A DNA stretch of 64,000 bases, taken from Pseudoalteromonas luteoviolacea DSM 6061 (GTDB lineage Bacteria; Pseudomonadota; Gammaproteobacteria; Enterobacterales; Alteromonadaceae). Below the pieces are notes generated by a model. That model was given only the letters and a program-made list of their open reading frames with translations. It had not been told where the DNA came from and ran no database searches. Within the stretch, counting starts at the first letter, position 1. Every line of letters begins with the position of its first letter. Location of the stretch: positions 248,001 to 312,000 of the forward strand of contig NZ_AUYB01000103.1 in NCBI RefSeq assembly GCF_001625655.1, read 5' to 3'. The translations under genes were made by a program, and so were the position numbers. Shown here piece after piece: positions 55,673 through 64,000 of this stretch.

Positions 55673-58219
55673 TTAGTTGCCTTGATTCATTTGCGTAAGT
55701 TTGTCACCGATTGGTTTTGAGAAATTGTAGCCGTCATACTTATCCCAATTAATCGACCATGTCATCACGCCGCCAAATTTAGGGTAGTTGAAAGCAGGCT
55801 TTATAGTGCCACAGCTCAAGCCTTTTGTTAGGCAATCCAATGCTGCGATGATGTTCGCAGTTGGTGCTTGTCCAGAGTTTGCTGATTTTGGCCCTGAAGG
55901 CAGACCAATGGCGACTTGGTCATCTCTTAGTGGTGCAAAGCGAGTGCCGTTGGCAAGGTCAAAACCTTCAACGAGCATTTTTGCGTGTGCAACCATCATA
56001 TTTACAGATCCTTCTGGTGCGCTACCAGGCTCATAAGGGTTAGGCAAACCCCCATTGTTGTATAGCTGAACATGGAGTAAATCTAATGTATCTCTTAGTG
56101 CGTCAATTACTGGGATGTATGCGCCCCAAATACCAGAGTAAGCTATCATACCTCCGTGAACATAAGGATGTTCTGGTGCCATAGTGAGTACCATATTACC
56201 ACCCATATTTTGTTCAATTTGCTTAATTGCACGGGGTAAACGAGCTTGGATCTGAGAGCCATGTAACAAATTAGATCCACTTTCTAAGTCAATATCTAAT
56301 CCATCGAACCCCCATTCTTGGATAATATTGGTTAAGCTAGAGACAAAGTTTGCTTCATCGGCATCAGTGTTAAGTGTAATAGTGCCCTCGGCACCCCCTA
56401 AACTGAGTACAAATACTTTGCCTTGAGCCTGAAGGGCTTTCATATCAGCTTTGAATTTCACAGGGTCGATAGGAGGGCAGTCAGAGCGGATGTCTTTTTC
56501 AAACGGTTTAAAGTGAACAGTTCCATCCGAGTTTCTGTCGTTTTCAGCAAATGCGATGTCGATAATATCCCAAGCGGGTGAGATCTCAGCGAGTGGAATA
56601 GGGCAGCCAGCTGGGTTAACAAAGTTATGCCAGTAACCTATGAGTTTATGAGTTTTGCCAATTGGCTTATCGATTACACTAACTGTTGAACCAGCACTGG
56701 TTGCTTGATTGCCCGCACTATCTTTGGCTACGGCTGTTAAGGTGTGTGAGCCTATCACAGCTGCAGTATATGACCAAGTGTATGGAGCGGTTGTATCACT
56801 TCCAAGCAGAGTACCATTTGCGTAGAAGCTCACATTTGCAATAGTACCTGTAAGAGCTTGCGCATCAGCTGCCATGTTGATGGTGCTGCCAATGGTGAAT
56901 TGGGTGCCTGAAGTTGGTTGAACCAAATCAACGACGACGGGCTTATCTGTGACGTTGACAAAAATTTGTTCAGTGGTTTCATTCCCTTCATTGTCGGTTG
57001 CAACTGCTGAAAGGGAGACGGCACCAAGCTTTGTAGGCTGCCAGTTGGTACTACCATTACCGTTGTTGAAACTTGCAAGTAGTGTCTGATCGGCAAGGAT
57101 ATCCAATTGCGCAACTGTCCCATCAGCATCACTCGCACTGACAGAAACAGCAGTACTTTGGCCTACTAAGACAGTGCTATTTGCACTTGGTGAATTAAAA
57201 GTAATGGCGGGCGCGATAGCACAAATACCAAGGTCAGTCCACGCATCTTGCCAGTGTTGCCCAACACCTGGCTCGTAGGCCCACTGTGCGTTTGAGCTGC
57301 ACCACCCACTGATGTCACAACGATATTTACGATTATTGTGACTAACCAGTTCGCCATTTTGATAACTATTGCCAGCTAAGTATGTTTTTAGGCCTGAGCA
57401 GCCTCCTTGACTAGGTGCTGCGACCTTAATTTGTGAAACCACATTAGTGCTGGCAGCTTGATTATCAGTGGCAGTGACCTTGACCTGTACTTGACCTGAA
57501 ATATCACTTACCCAGTTGTAATCAATAGTACCATCTGTAAATGAGGCCACCTGTGTATCATTTATAAATACGGTTGCGCTAGTCACTGTACCATTGGCGT
57601 CCGTTGCTACAGCTCGGATATTGACCGTGTCGCCAAGAGTAAACTGGCTGTTATTGGTTGGCGAGACCAGATCTATCGCTGGTGGGGTATTGGTAGTACC
57701 GTCTTGCACATTGACTGTGACTTTGCTTTGTGTGCTCTGCGCACCTTGGTTGTCAGTTGCAATTGCAGCAATAATATGAGGGCCAGTTTGTGCTACCCAG
57801 TTTACTTGATAAGGGGCTTGATTATCGAAACCTACAGACACGTCATCAACAAAGAATTCAACTTGGGCTACTACACCATCTTCATCCGTTGCATTTGCAG
57901 ATAGGACAACGCTGTCATTTGGGTTAAAAACACTTCCCTCCGTGGGGGTTAATAAAGTCACCATTGGGCTTTGATTTCCACCACACGCACCAAGACTTTT
58001 CCAAACTTTGTAGTTACCAGAATTTTGTTGAGGGTTTTCATTTTGGCTGTACCAACGTGCCTCAAAAGCGCTATTTTGGTGTTGGACTTGATCGCCTGCA
58101 CGATATACTTGAGACTGCTGCCAAGTTGCTAGGTATGTACAATCTGCTGCGAATGAATGCATGCTCGACATGAGTAGAGCACTACTGCCAAGCAAATAAC
58201 TCAGTTTGCTTTTTTCCAT
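55673..58219 (-). CDS. Secreted multidomain GH18 chitinase
   Basis: The protein has 848 residues and a signal peptide (to about 24). In order: a chitin-binding CBM5/12-like module (about 26-80, CTYLATWQQSQVY and ARWYSQNENPQ); two Ig-like domains (about 85-170, 178-265); a second cysteine-bearing binding module (about 270-330, YLAGNSYQNGELVSH, ending WTDLGIC); two more Ig-like domains (about 340-515); and a GH18 catalytic domain (525-848). The catalytic motif D-G-L-D-I-D-L-E lies at 639-646 with Glu646 as acid. It should hydrolyse chitin outside the cell. Two binding modules and four Ig-like repeats is an unusually long linker set. Confidence 0.93.
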   Translation of the reverse strand: MEKSKLSYLLGSSALLMSSMHSFAADCTYLATWQQSQVYRAGDQVQHQNSAFEARWYSQNENPQQNSGNYKVWKSLGACGGNQSPMVTLLTPTEGSVFNPNDSVVLSANATDEDGVVAQVEFFVDDVSVGFDNQAPYQVNWVAQTGPHIIAAIATDNQGAQSTQSKVTVNVQDGTTNTPPAIDLVSPTNNSQFTLGDTVNIRAVATDANGTVTSATVFINDTQVASFTDGTIDYNWVSDISGQVQVKVTATDNQAASTNVVSQIKVAAPSQGGCSGLKTYLAGNSYQNGELVSHNNRKYRCDISGWCSSNAQWAYEPGVGQHWQDAWTDLGICAIAPAITFNSPSANSTVLVGQSTAVSVSASDADGTVAQLDILADQTLLASFNNGNGSTNWQPTKLGAVSLSAVATDNEGNETTEQIFVNVTDKPVVVDLVQPTSGTQFTIGSTINMAADAQALTGTIANVSFYANGTLLGSDTTAPYTWSYTAAVIGSHTLTAVAKDSAGNQATSAGSTVSVIDKPIGKTHKLIGYWHNFVNPAGCPIPLAEISPAWDIIDIAFAENDRNSDGTVHFKPFEKDIRSDCPPIDPVKFKADMKALQAQGKVFVLSLGGAEGTITLNTDADEANFVSSLTNIIQEWGFDGLDIDLESGSNLLHGSQIQARLPRAIKQIEQNMGGNMVLTMAPEHPYVHGGMIAYSGIWGAYIPVIDALRDTLDLLHVQLYNNGGLPNPYEPGSAPEGSVNMMVAHAKMLVEGFDLANGTRFAPLRDDQVAIGLPSGPKSANSGQAPTANIIAALDCLTKGLSCGTIKPAFNYPKFGGVMTWSINWDKYDGYNFSKPIGDKLTQMNQGN

Positions 58220-58317
58220 TATTTTTTCTCCTTACATGTTGTATGTTTTGTGAACAAAACGTATCCAGCATAGAACTATGTGCGGGGTTAATCAATGGCT
58301 TTTTAAGTTAATAGGGT

Positions 58318-58340
58318 ACAGCCTTGCTTGGCAAGGCTGT
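58318..58340 (-). terminator. Hairpin after the mscS-type gene
   Basis: ACAGCCTTG pairs with CAAGGCTGT around CTTGG, 12 bases beyond the mscS stop on the reverse strand. There is no T-run on that strand, so it is a weak terminator. Confidence 0.4.
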
Positions 58341-58352
58341 TTAAGAAAGGGG

Positions 58353-59192
58353 CTATCTAGGTGTTGGTTGATCTGATTTTATTGTGACGACACGTTGCGG
58401 GAAAGGTATTTCAATATGCGCATTTTTTATTCCTGCATATATCGCTAAGTTGATGTTTAATTTATTCTCAATCAACTCTGTAGTGGGTGTCCAATAGCGA
58501 TAGCTGATGACAATGGCACTGTCAGAAAAAGACTCGATTCCCACCTGAGGTATGGGATCATTGGCAACATAATCTTGGCTTTGTAAGATCGATTGAATAA
58601 TTTCTATCGCTTTATCTGCAGGGGCGTTATATGCAATACCAATTTCACCTTCAATATGTGAATAATTGAATGAGTTATGTAGAACTTCCCCAATAATATG
58701 TTTATTAGGGACTGTAATTTCGACTTTTTGTTCATTGACTAATATGGTGTAGCCAAGCTCAATAGACTTTACTTGACCGCTGACATTCTTGACGCTGATG
58801 GTGTCTCCAACTACAAATGGTCGAGTAGCTATCAAGGCTAAGCCAGCGCCATAGTTAGAGAGCATACCTTGAACTGCCAAACCTGCGCCCAAAGAAGCAG
58901 CACCAATTGCTGCGACAAATGGTGTGACACTGATGCCTACTTTCCCCAGCGCAATGATAATAAACATAGTGACAATAAGTACTTTAACGACATTAGCAAC
59001 AAAGTTGGTTAGCGTTACATCCACATTATGCTTGAGCATCAATTTGCGAGTAGTGTCGGCTAGTTTTTTAGACAGCCAAAGACCTATTACCAGAATGACG
59101 ACAGCTCCTAGAAGCTGCATACTGTAATTGAGTAAGTAATTACGAATTAAATCATAATATTTTTCAAATTGGGCGATTTCTTGCTCGATCAA
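58353..59192 (-). CDS. MscS-family small-conductance mechanosensitive channel
   Basis: This is a 279-residue member of the MscS family, releasing solutes on hypo-osmotic shock. Three membrane helices (about 25-50, 65-85, 92-125) include the pore helix AAIGAASLGAGLAVQGMLSNYGAG with Gly/Ala packing. The beta domain has RPFVVGDTI and VPNKHIIGEVLHN. The length is close to E. coli MscS (286). It is alone on the reverse strand between chitinase and lrgB. Confidence 0.92.
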   Translation of the reverse strand: MIEQEIAQFEKYYDLIRNYLLNYSMQLLGAVVILVIGLWLSKKLADTTRKLMLKHNVDVTLTNFVANVVKVLIVTMFIIIALGKVGISVTPFVAAIGAASLGAGLAVQGMLSNYGAGLALIATRPFVVGDTISVKNVSGQVKSIELGYTILVNEQKVEITVPNKHIIGEVLHNSFNYSHIEGEIGIAYNAPADKAIEIIQSILQSQDYVANDPIPQVGIESFSDSAIVISYRYWTPTTELIENKLNINLAIYAGIKNAHIEIPFPQRVVTIKSDQPTPR

Positions 59193-59227
59193 GTTATGCT
59201 CCTTGTAAAGCGTGTATTTTCATTTTT

Positions 59228-59917
59228 TTAGCAACTTAAGTTACTGAGTATAGTAAATAATATTGGAACCCAAAAAGCGCTAATTATGGCGCTAATAATC
59301 ATAGCAGCAGACGCAAATGCACCAGCCTGAGGGTGATACTCCATTGCTGTTGCAGTACCAATCGCATGGCAACTTACCCCTAACGCGATACCTTTGGCTT
59401 GAGGTGCTGTGACTTGGCACATTTGTAATAGGCCCAGTCCAAATACACTACCAAAAATGCCAATTAATATAACCATGGCCGCGGCAATACTGGGTAGCCC
59501 ACCTAGCATATCAGTAATTAACAGTGTGATAGGGGTGGTAACCGACAGCGCCATCAAAGATGCAACTAGTTGAGGCTCAGCTTGAAACAGAATGCAAAGT
59601 GTATACGCGAGCGTAGTTGAAAACGATATGCCAATAAAAGCACTGAATGTTAGCATTGTTAATACTGGGCGAATTGCGTTGAACTGTGCATATAGTGGGT
59701 AGGCTAATGCAACGATAGCAGGCTCTAGAAGAAAGCTGATTGGCATACTCGCAAGGTAGTAGTCGTTATAGTTTACTTTCGTAGTAACGAGTAATAAGGC
59801 AACCATTGAAATTGACATTAATACAGGGTTTAACAAGGGCGTAGGGTGGCGTTTATGAATTTCTCGGGTGAAATGAAAAAGCCCAAGTGTGAAGAGGCAG
59901 ACCAAAAGACTAATCAC
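59228..59917 (-). CDS. lrgB: LrgB-family membrane protein
   Basis: This is a 229-residue membrane protein of the LrgB/CidB family, with RHPTPLLNPVLMSI, SFLLEPAIVALAYPL and ALGVSCHAIGTATA. It works with LrgA in a system linked to murein hydrolase control and, in other bacteria, to pyruvate or glycolate transport. The start is GTG inside the end of lrgA, with AAAGGT seven bases before; the frame upstream extends 20 residues into lrgA. Overlap eight bases. Confidence 0.88.
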   Translation of the reverse strand: MISLLVCLFTLGLFHFTREIHKRHPTPLLNPVLMSISMVALLLVTTKVNYNDYYLASMPISFLLEPAIVALAYPLYAQFNAIRPVLTMLTFSAFIGISFSTTLAYTLCILFQAEPQLVASLMALSVTTPITLLITDMLGGLPSIAAAMVILIGIFGSVFGLGLLQMCQVTAPQAKGIALGVSCHAIGTATAMEYHPQAGAFASAAMIISAIISAFWVPILFTILSNLSC

Positions 59918-60263
59918 GATATCGACCTTTGTTTGAAACTTTACCGACAGCAACGAGCACAATGGCTGGAAGCCCAAACAATAAAATAATTATCAGAAGT
60001 ATATTGTTAGCAAGTAAACTAAGATGGTTTATGACACCTACACCCACCGGAATGAAGAAAAATGCGAGATACTTAATGAGCAATGGAGAAGCAGGTTCTA
60101 ACCAATCAATTCCAATCAACTTCCAATGTAATAAGCCAAAAAGTATTAACAAGCCCAGTAGTGAGGCGGGAATGGGGAGCGCATAAAATGCCACGATCAT
60201 TTTTGCTGACCATAGGCAGATAAAAATGATTAAAATTCCAATTGAAAACTTTAGAAGGTGCAT
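59910..60263 (-). CDS. lrgA: LrgA/CidA-family holin-like protein
   Basis: This is a small protein of 117 residues with four membrane helices (LPIPASLLGLLILFGLL and FFFIPVGVGVINHL). LrgA-type proteins are holin-like, and pair with LrgB. It ends eight bases after the lrgB start and forms an operon with it. It is preceded by a 45-base gap from the crotonase gene, whose product is unrelated. Confidence 0.88.
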   Translation of the reverse strand: MHLLKFSIGILIIFICLWSAKMIVAFYALPIPASLLGLLILFGLLHWKLIGIDWLEPASPLLIKYLAFFFIPVGVGVINHLSLLANNILLIIILLFGLPAIVLVAVGKVSNKGRYRD

Positions 60264-60308
60264 TGGTTATTCAGCTATAGTTGTAATTCATGGATAGCAG
60301 TAGCAGTG

Positions 60309-61106
60309 TCACTGCCATTTAGCTCGATTGTTATATGCCTTAAACTCACTATCTTTTGCACCATTTTTCATTGCTATGCGTGTATTTTTAGAAGCGAGTA
60401 ACCTGAGTTGGTACCATGTTTCACGCCATAGTAGTGTTCTAGATGGAGCATGAAATGCTTGATTATAAAGTAGCTTGATAGCAGCAAGTGCATCCGGTGA
60501 ATGGTGGCTTAGCGAGTCAATATGTTGCATTATAAATGTGCTAGGATCATCGTCAATGGCAGTGAGCAAGCCGGCCTGAAACGCTGCTTTTGCATCGACA
60601 CGTTGGGCTTCAAAAGCCAGCTTAAGGGCTTGATCTTGCCTTAAATAGCCAGGCACAACGATACTTGTTCCCATATCTGGACAAAGTCCCCAGCGAGACT
60701 CCATAATGGCAAACTGTGAGTTAGGCAGAGCGATTCTAAAGTCAGCTCCCAAAGCAATATGAAGACCACCGCCAAGGCAGTTGCCTTTAATTTCAGCGTA
60801 CACAGGCACTGGCAATGTGCGCCAGCCTAATACAACTCTCTGCACTAAGTTTTGATTTCCCGGTAGGTATTTGAACAGCAATTTTACGATTTGCATTGGG
60901 TGCTTCATTACACTTTGCACGTCAAGGCCTGCGCAGAAGTGGCCGCCTGCACCTTGTATGATGACGGCGCGTATCTGGCGGTTTTTCCGAATCTCCTTAA
61001 TAATGTTATCAAGTGATTGGAACATCATAAGCGTTAACGCATTTTGCTTATCGGGGCGAGAAAGTGTCACATATGCAATATGTTGGTGTACGTTAAAGTT
61101 TATCAT
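60309..61106 (-). CDS. Crotonase / enoyl-CoA hydratase-family protein
   Basis: The crotonase fold is shown by the oxyanion-hole segments GAGGHFCAGLDV and NCLGGGLHIALG and the catalytic-region MESRWGLCPDMG. It probably acts on a CoA ester, but no partner genes for fatty-acid breakdown adjoin it. The chosen ATG has TAGGA seven bases upstream; a TTG two codons earlier is the longer frame. The length is 265 residues. Confidence 0.88.
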   Translation of the reverse strand: MINFNVHQHIAYVTLSRPDKQNALTLMMFQSLDNIIKEIRKNRQIRAVIIQGAGGHFCAGLDVQSVMKHPMQIVKLLFKYLPGNQNLVQRVVLGWRTLPVPVYAEIKGNCLGGGLHIALGADFRIALPNSQFAIMESRWGLCPDMGTSIVVPGYLRQDQALKLAFEAQRVDAKAAFQAGLLTAIDDDPSTFIMQHIDSLSHHSPDALAAIKLLYNQAFHAPSRTLLWRETWYQLRLLASKNTRIAMKNGAKDSEFKAYNNRAKWQ

Positions 61107-61180
61107 AGCCAATCCTATAATCTTTTTGTTCTTTTAATGGTGTTGTATAGAGTTTTTACTCAATATTGCAGCAGAGACAA

Positions 61181-61306
61181 ATGGGATTCAAGCAGATATT
61201 CATTGTTATTATCTGTTTAGCTTGTGTTCAGGTTAGCATTCTTTGCGCTAATTTCTGCACTTTGGCGTTAAATTTATTCAATACACCTGATACTTGTAGA
61301 AAATGA
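61181..61306 (+). CDS. Possible small hydrophobic Cys-rich protein, 41 residues (uncertain)
   Basis: In the 245-base gap ahead of the yciU-like gene an ATG frame of 41 residues has a hydrophobic stretch KQIFIVIICLACVQVSILC and five cysteines, like a signal anchor. AGAGA precedes the ATG. No family is recognised; the frame may be chance. Confidence 0.25.
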   Translation: MGFKQIFIVIICLACVQVSILCANFCTLALNLFNTPDTCRK

Positions 61307-61358
61307 AATTGTGGTTTTGATATGATTAATATAATGAAAAATTTTTGGAGTTGAGTGT

Positions 61359-61679
61359 ATGTCAGCGAGATTAAGCAGTGTAGAAGAAGTAACCCATCAG
61401 GCATACGATATTTTTCTGGAACTAGCACCAGACAACCTTTCCCAAGAAGACATTGATTTATTCAATGAACATCGCGAAGAGTTTGGCTTTATCGAAGAAA
61501 GTGATATCGATGATAGCTGGGAGACGATTGTTGCATTTGAGCAAGAAGCGGAGCGCGAACACTTTGTCCAAGTGATCATTGGAATTGAATTTGAAGATAG
61601 CGACGATGTATTTGCAAAAGTGCTGATTAGCCGTGATTTAGATGCACCATTTTGTCATGTGGTGTGGAAGCAACAATAA
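61359..61679 (+). CDS. yciU: DUF440 putative dsDNA-mimic protein (YciU-like)
   Basis: This is a 106-residue acidic protein of the DUF440/HI1450 family. QAYDIFLELAPDNL, DIDLFNEHREEFGF and SDDVFAKVLISRD match E. coli YciU. Members copy the charge pattern of double-stranded DNA; their target is not firmly known. GGAG lies nine bases before the ATG. It leads a short same-strand run with the DUF481 gene. Confidence 0.85.
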   Translation: MSARLSSVEEVTHQAYDIFLELAPDNLSQEDIDLFNEHREEFGFIEESDIDDSWETIVAFEQEAEREHFVQVIIGIEFEDSDDVFAKVLISRDLDAPFCHVVWKQQ

Positions 61680-61694
61680 AGAGAAGTTTGTTTA

Positions 61695-62522
61695 GTGAAA
61701 AATATGAAGTTGCTCTTGTGCTTGCCCCTATTAGGAGTATGTATGAGAGTATATGCTGTAGACCCATTTGAAGATTTTCATAAATATGGGGAGTTGTCTG
61801 AGGAAGAAATCCATGAATTGCACAAAGGTGAATTCTTGTATGGAGATATTGAATTCGGATTTATAGCTAATAGTGGTAATACTAAAAACTCATCTTTTAA
61901 GCTACAAAGTAATCTTTATCAAGATTTTCAACACTGGCGGAATCAATTCAAACTCGATGGTCATTATGCCGATGAAGAAAACGCGGAGACAGGAGTGGAT
62001 GATGAAACCGCCTCTCGTTACTTTTTATCGGCTCAGACGAGTTATAAATTCGGCGTTGATAACGAGTCATTTTTTCTCTATGGAGATTATGAAGTCGATG
62101 AGTTTAACGGCCGCGAATATACCACGACCTTTGCTCTGGGCTATGGCAATAGACTTTTTGAGGGACGAAAGAATACCGTTGACTTTACGGTAGGGCCAGG
62201 CATCTCCATGTATCGTGTTGAAAATGAAACTGAGCTTGAGCCCGGGCAAAAGAGAGTAGAACGTGGTGAGCTTTTGAGGTTATCCCTGCAATGGGAACGT
62301 AATGTTTCTAAACGAACGCGGTTTAACCAAGATTTCAGCTATGCACAATCTGTTTCTGGGCTTGGAGGGCGCGGATTTTCAGAAACCTCCTTGATTAGCC
62401 AAGTTATCGAAGGTTTGTCACTTAAGGTTTCTTACACTTATCGTTATAATTCCCAGCCTGAAGAAGACAAGCGCAAAGTAGATACCGAACTGGGCGTGAC
62501 ATTTGTATATAGTTTTGATTGA
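61695..62522 (+). CDS. DUF481 outer-membrane protein (YdiY-like)
   Basis: A signal peptide (to about 22) is followed by a beta-rich body of about 250 residues, typical of the DUF481 family, ending in VTFVYSFD with a terminal aromatic-type strand. Repeats of alternating hydrophobic strands (SSFKLQSNLYQDF, YFLSAQTSYKFGV, LSLQWERNVSKRTRF) suggest a barrel. The start is GTG with GAGAAG eight bases upstream; an ATG three codons later is the alternative. Salt-inducible members are known, but the function here is not clear. Confidence 0.82.
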   Translation: MKNMKLLLCLPLLGVCMRVYAVDPFEDFHKYGELSEEEIHELHKGEFLYGDIEFGFIANSGNTKNSSFKLQSNLYQDFQHWRNQFKLDGHYADEENAETGVDDETASRYFLSAQTSYKFGVDNESFFLYGDYEVDEFNGREYTTTFALGYGNRLFEGRKNTVDFTVGPGISMYRVENETELEPGQKRVERGELLRLSLQWERNVSKRTRFNQDFSYAQSVSGLGGRGFSETSLISQVIEGLSLKVSYTYRYNSQPEEDKRKVDTELGVTFVYSFD

Positions 62523-62528
62523 GGCAAT

Positions 62529-63008
62529 ATGTATCAGAAGACACAACTCGCTTGGGCGATCTGGGGTATTTTAGCGTGGCTTAGCACGTTTGTAGTAATG
62601 GGCTTGGTATTACTGGGCAATAACATCGGGGTGTTGGCCTTCGGTATTATTTTATTGCTAGTCGCTTTTGTGTTTTACGGCTTAACAATTAAAGTCGATA
62701 ATGCTGATAAACAAATAAGCTGGTGGTTTGGCCCTGGTGTGGCGAAGAAAACACTCAACTTTGACGATATCGACGAAGTGAAAGCGGTAACAAACTCATT
62801 CAGTCATGGCATTGGAATGCGTATTTCTCACGATGGGTGGGTATATAGTGTATCTGGTTTTAAAGCGATTGAGGTGAGCATGAGCGATGGCACTAAGTAT
62901 CGATTAGGTACCTCCGATCAGCACGGCTTACTTGAAGCACTTAAGAGTAAAGTAAAAGAACAAACGACTGAAAAAGACTCAAGTGAAGATGAAAAAAGCG
63001 CCCTATAG
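62529..63008 (+). CDS. Membrane protein of unknown function (bPH-like)
   Basis: This 159-residue protein has two membrane helices (about 8-28 and 33-52) and a C-terminal part (about 55-140) that looks like a small beta domain of the bacterial PH type (TIKVDNADKQISWWFG, YRLGTSDQHGLLEAL). The tail is Lys/Glu-rich. It starts six bases after the DUF481 gene, so probably the same operon. No named family is certain. Its stop lies within the shared terminator. Confidence 0.65.
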   Translation: MYQKTQLAWAIWGILAWLSTFVVMGLVLLGNNIGVLAFGIILLLVAFVFYGLTIKVDNADKQISWWFGPGVAKKTLNFDDIDEVKAVTNSFSHGIGMRISHDGWVYSVSGFKAIEVSMSDGTKYRLGTSDQHGLLEALKSKVKEQTTEKDSSEDEKSAL

Positions 63009-63019
63009 GCGCTTTTTTT
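62993..63019 (+). terminator. Shared terminator of the DUF481 run and slyD
   Basis: AAAAAGCGCC pairs with GGCGCTTTTT around CTATA, with more Ts forward. The reverse strand reading is also T-rich, so it serves both convergent genes. It overlaps the last codons of the upstream gene. Confidence 0.8.
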
Positions 63020-63503
63020 AATGGTCGTGACCGCAACCGCCTTCACTGTGAACATGCCCATGAGCCAGCTCATCTTGTGTCGCAGCGCGCACATCCAAAA
63101 TCTCAACATCAAAGTGTAAAGTAATTCCTGCAAGCGGGTGATTGCCATCTACGATCACTTCTTCATCTTCAACACCTATGACAATGACGGCCTGCTCACC
63201 CTCATCTGTGGTTGCACGAAATTGCATACCAACTTCGACGTCAATGCCTTCAAACATACTTTTTGGTACTGCCTGTGTGAGGTTATCGTTTCTTAAACCA
63301 TATCCTTGCTCAGGTTCAACTGTAACGCTGACTTGGTCACCAGCTTGTTTGTCAATAAGTGCGTCTTCTAAGCCTTTAATTAGAAAGCCCGTTCCAATTA
63401 TAAATTCAAGCGGCTCTTCATCAAACGTATTGTCGATGCTGTTTTGGTCGCCATCCAAAACAGAGTAATGCATTTTAACCACAGTATTTTGGGCAATTTT
63501 CAT
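63018..63503 (-). CDS. slyD: FKBP-type prolyl isomerase SlyD
   Basis: This is a 161-residue prolyl isomerase and metallochaperone. The FKBP fold with insert-in-flap is shown by LEFIIGTGFLIKGLEDALID and NHPLAGITLHFDVEILDV. The tail GHVHSEGGCGHDH is the nickel- and zinc-binding histidine-rich end. It is distinct from FkpB earlier in the window, which lacks the tail. It is followed by ygfZ upstream on the same strand. Confidence 0.95.
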   Translation of the reverse strand: MKIAQNTVVKMHYSVLDGDQNSIDNTFDEEPLEFIIGTGFLIKGLEDALIDKQAGDQVSVTVEPEQGYGLRNDNLTQAVPKSMFEGIDVEVGMQFRATTDEGEQAVIVIGVEDEEVIVDGNHPLAGITLHFDVEILDVRAATQDELAHGHVHSEGGCGHDH

Positions 63504-63513
63504 AGTCTTTCCG

Positions 63514-64000
63514 TTAATTATCTTCTATAGAGTAAGGCAGAGCCTTAATATGTAGCGTTACTGAATCGTTATCTTTAGGTCTCAATATCGCTGATTGCTG
63601 TAAATCGTTTGGCATTACGGCTAATGCATAATATTGCTGAGTGTTTGTATTGTACGCTTGATGTACTACTTTTCCCGCTCTACGCCAGTTGTCTTGCTCT
63701 AGCTGCATCTCGAGATCTTTTATATTTAACTGCTCAGCAGACTCACCAGTCACGATAAACATAGCGCGCTTGTTCTTTCCAAGGTAGCGCATGCGAGCGA
63801 CCGTCTCCTGACCAGTATAGCAGCCCTTTTTGAAGCTAATGCCATTTAAAGCTTGTAGATTGACCATCTGTGGCACGTATTCATCAATGCCATTTTCATC
63901 TAGCTGAGGTTCACCGGCTAGAATACTGCTAATTTCGAACTCCGTTGGATCTTCTTCCAACGTTAAGCCTGCAGGTAGGCTTTGCCCTGTTTCTAAAATA
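63514..64000 (-). CDS. ygfZ: tRNA-modifying / iron-sulfur protein YgfZ (partial)
   Basis: The frame runs off the window end, so only the last 162 or so residues are seen, a bit over half of a usual YgfZ. The family signature KGCYTGQE (here GISFKKGCYTGQETVARM) is intact, with its folate-associated Cys. YgfZ helps assemble or repair Fe-S clusters with folate. It lies ten bases upstream of slyD on the reverse strand. Confidence 0.92.
   Translation of the reverse strand, partial: ILETGQSLPAGLTLEEDPTEFEISSILAGEPQLDENGIDEYVPQMVNLQALNGISFKKGCYTGQETVARMRYLGKNKRAMFIVTGESAEQLNIKDLEMQLEQDNWRRAGKVVHQAYNTNTQQYYALAVMPNDLQQSAILRPKDNDSVTLHIKALPYSIEDN

Overview
The window reads as ordinary chromosome from a marine gammaproteobacterium of the Alteromonadales, most likely Pseudoalteromonas or a close relative. 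This rests on protein likeness (IspH, ClpB, FadR, GlnB and RluD keep the catalytic positions of the E. coli enzymes), on gene order shared with E. coli and Pseudomonas, AT-leaning base composition, a type IV pilus assembly locus, a secreted multidomain chitinase and many sensory genes. I saw no insertion sequence, prophage, CRISPR array, tRNA or rRNA. Genes are dense and mostly intact; only the two genes cut by the window edges (murJ, ygfZ) are partial.

Layout. 1-7.1 kb: murJ, ribF, ileS, lspA, fkpB, ispH, a housekeeping run for envelope, flavin, translation and isoprenoid functions. 7.1-15.9 kb: a LytS-type kinase and LytTR regulator, then pilV-pilW-pilX-pilY1-pilE, with two FimT/FimU-like minor pilins facing the other way. 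15.9-21.6 kb: glnB, bamD, rluD-pgeF, clpB. 21.7-28.9 kb: an oxidoreductase, gshA, a lytic transglycosylase lipoprotein, a CorB-type transporter, ypjD, ffh. 28.9-34.7 kb: a heme-uptake island (hugZ-hmuVUT facing a TonB-dependent receptor) inserted between ffh and the rpsP operon. 34.9-39.9 kb: rpsP-rimM-trmD-rplS, tyrA, and pheA with a leader peptide and attenuator. 39.9-46.1 kb: signalling genes (a GGDEF-EAL protein, a STAS/PP2C partner-switch pair, a GAF protein). 46.3-55.6 kb: an aminotransferase, yebG, a ComEA-like protein, dsbB, fadR, a peroxiredoxin, a double-receiver protein, smrB, prmB, aroC. 55.7-64 kb: chitinase, MscS, LrgAB, a crotonase, YciU, a DUF481 protein, slyD, ygfZ.

The best regulatory reads are: a full pheL-type attenuator with an unlisted 16-residue leader peptide (seven Phe) in front of pheA; two tandem TyrR-like boxes next to the tyrA start; a FadR-like operator over the likely fadR promoter; a LexA box at yebG; a Fur box at the heme receptor; and an OxyR-type half-operator ahead of the peroxiredoxin. 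The best systems-level read is the two-component pair placed directly upstream of the minor-pilin/PilY1 operon, at a locus whose flank (ispH, fkpB, lspA, ileS, ribF, murJ) matches Pseudomonas aeruginosa, where the related AlgZ/AlgR (FimS/AlgR) pair controls the same pilin operon from elsewhere in the genome. No wholly new system could be shown from sequence alone; the least described items are the PilY1 cysteine-hairpin duplication, a GAF protein related to methionine-sulfoxide reductase that has lost two of three cysteines, a double-receiver protein with a dead first receiver, and a few tiny ORFs.
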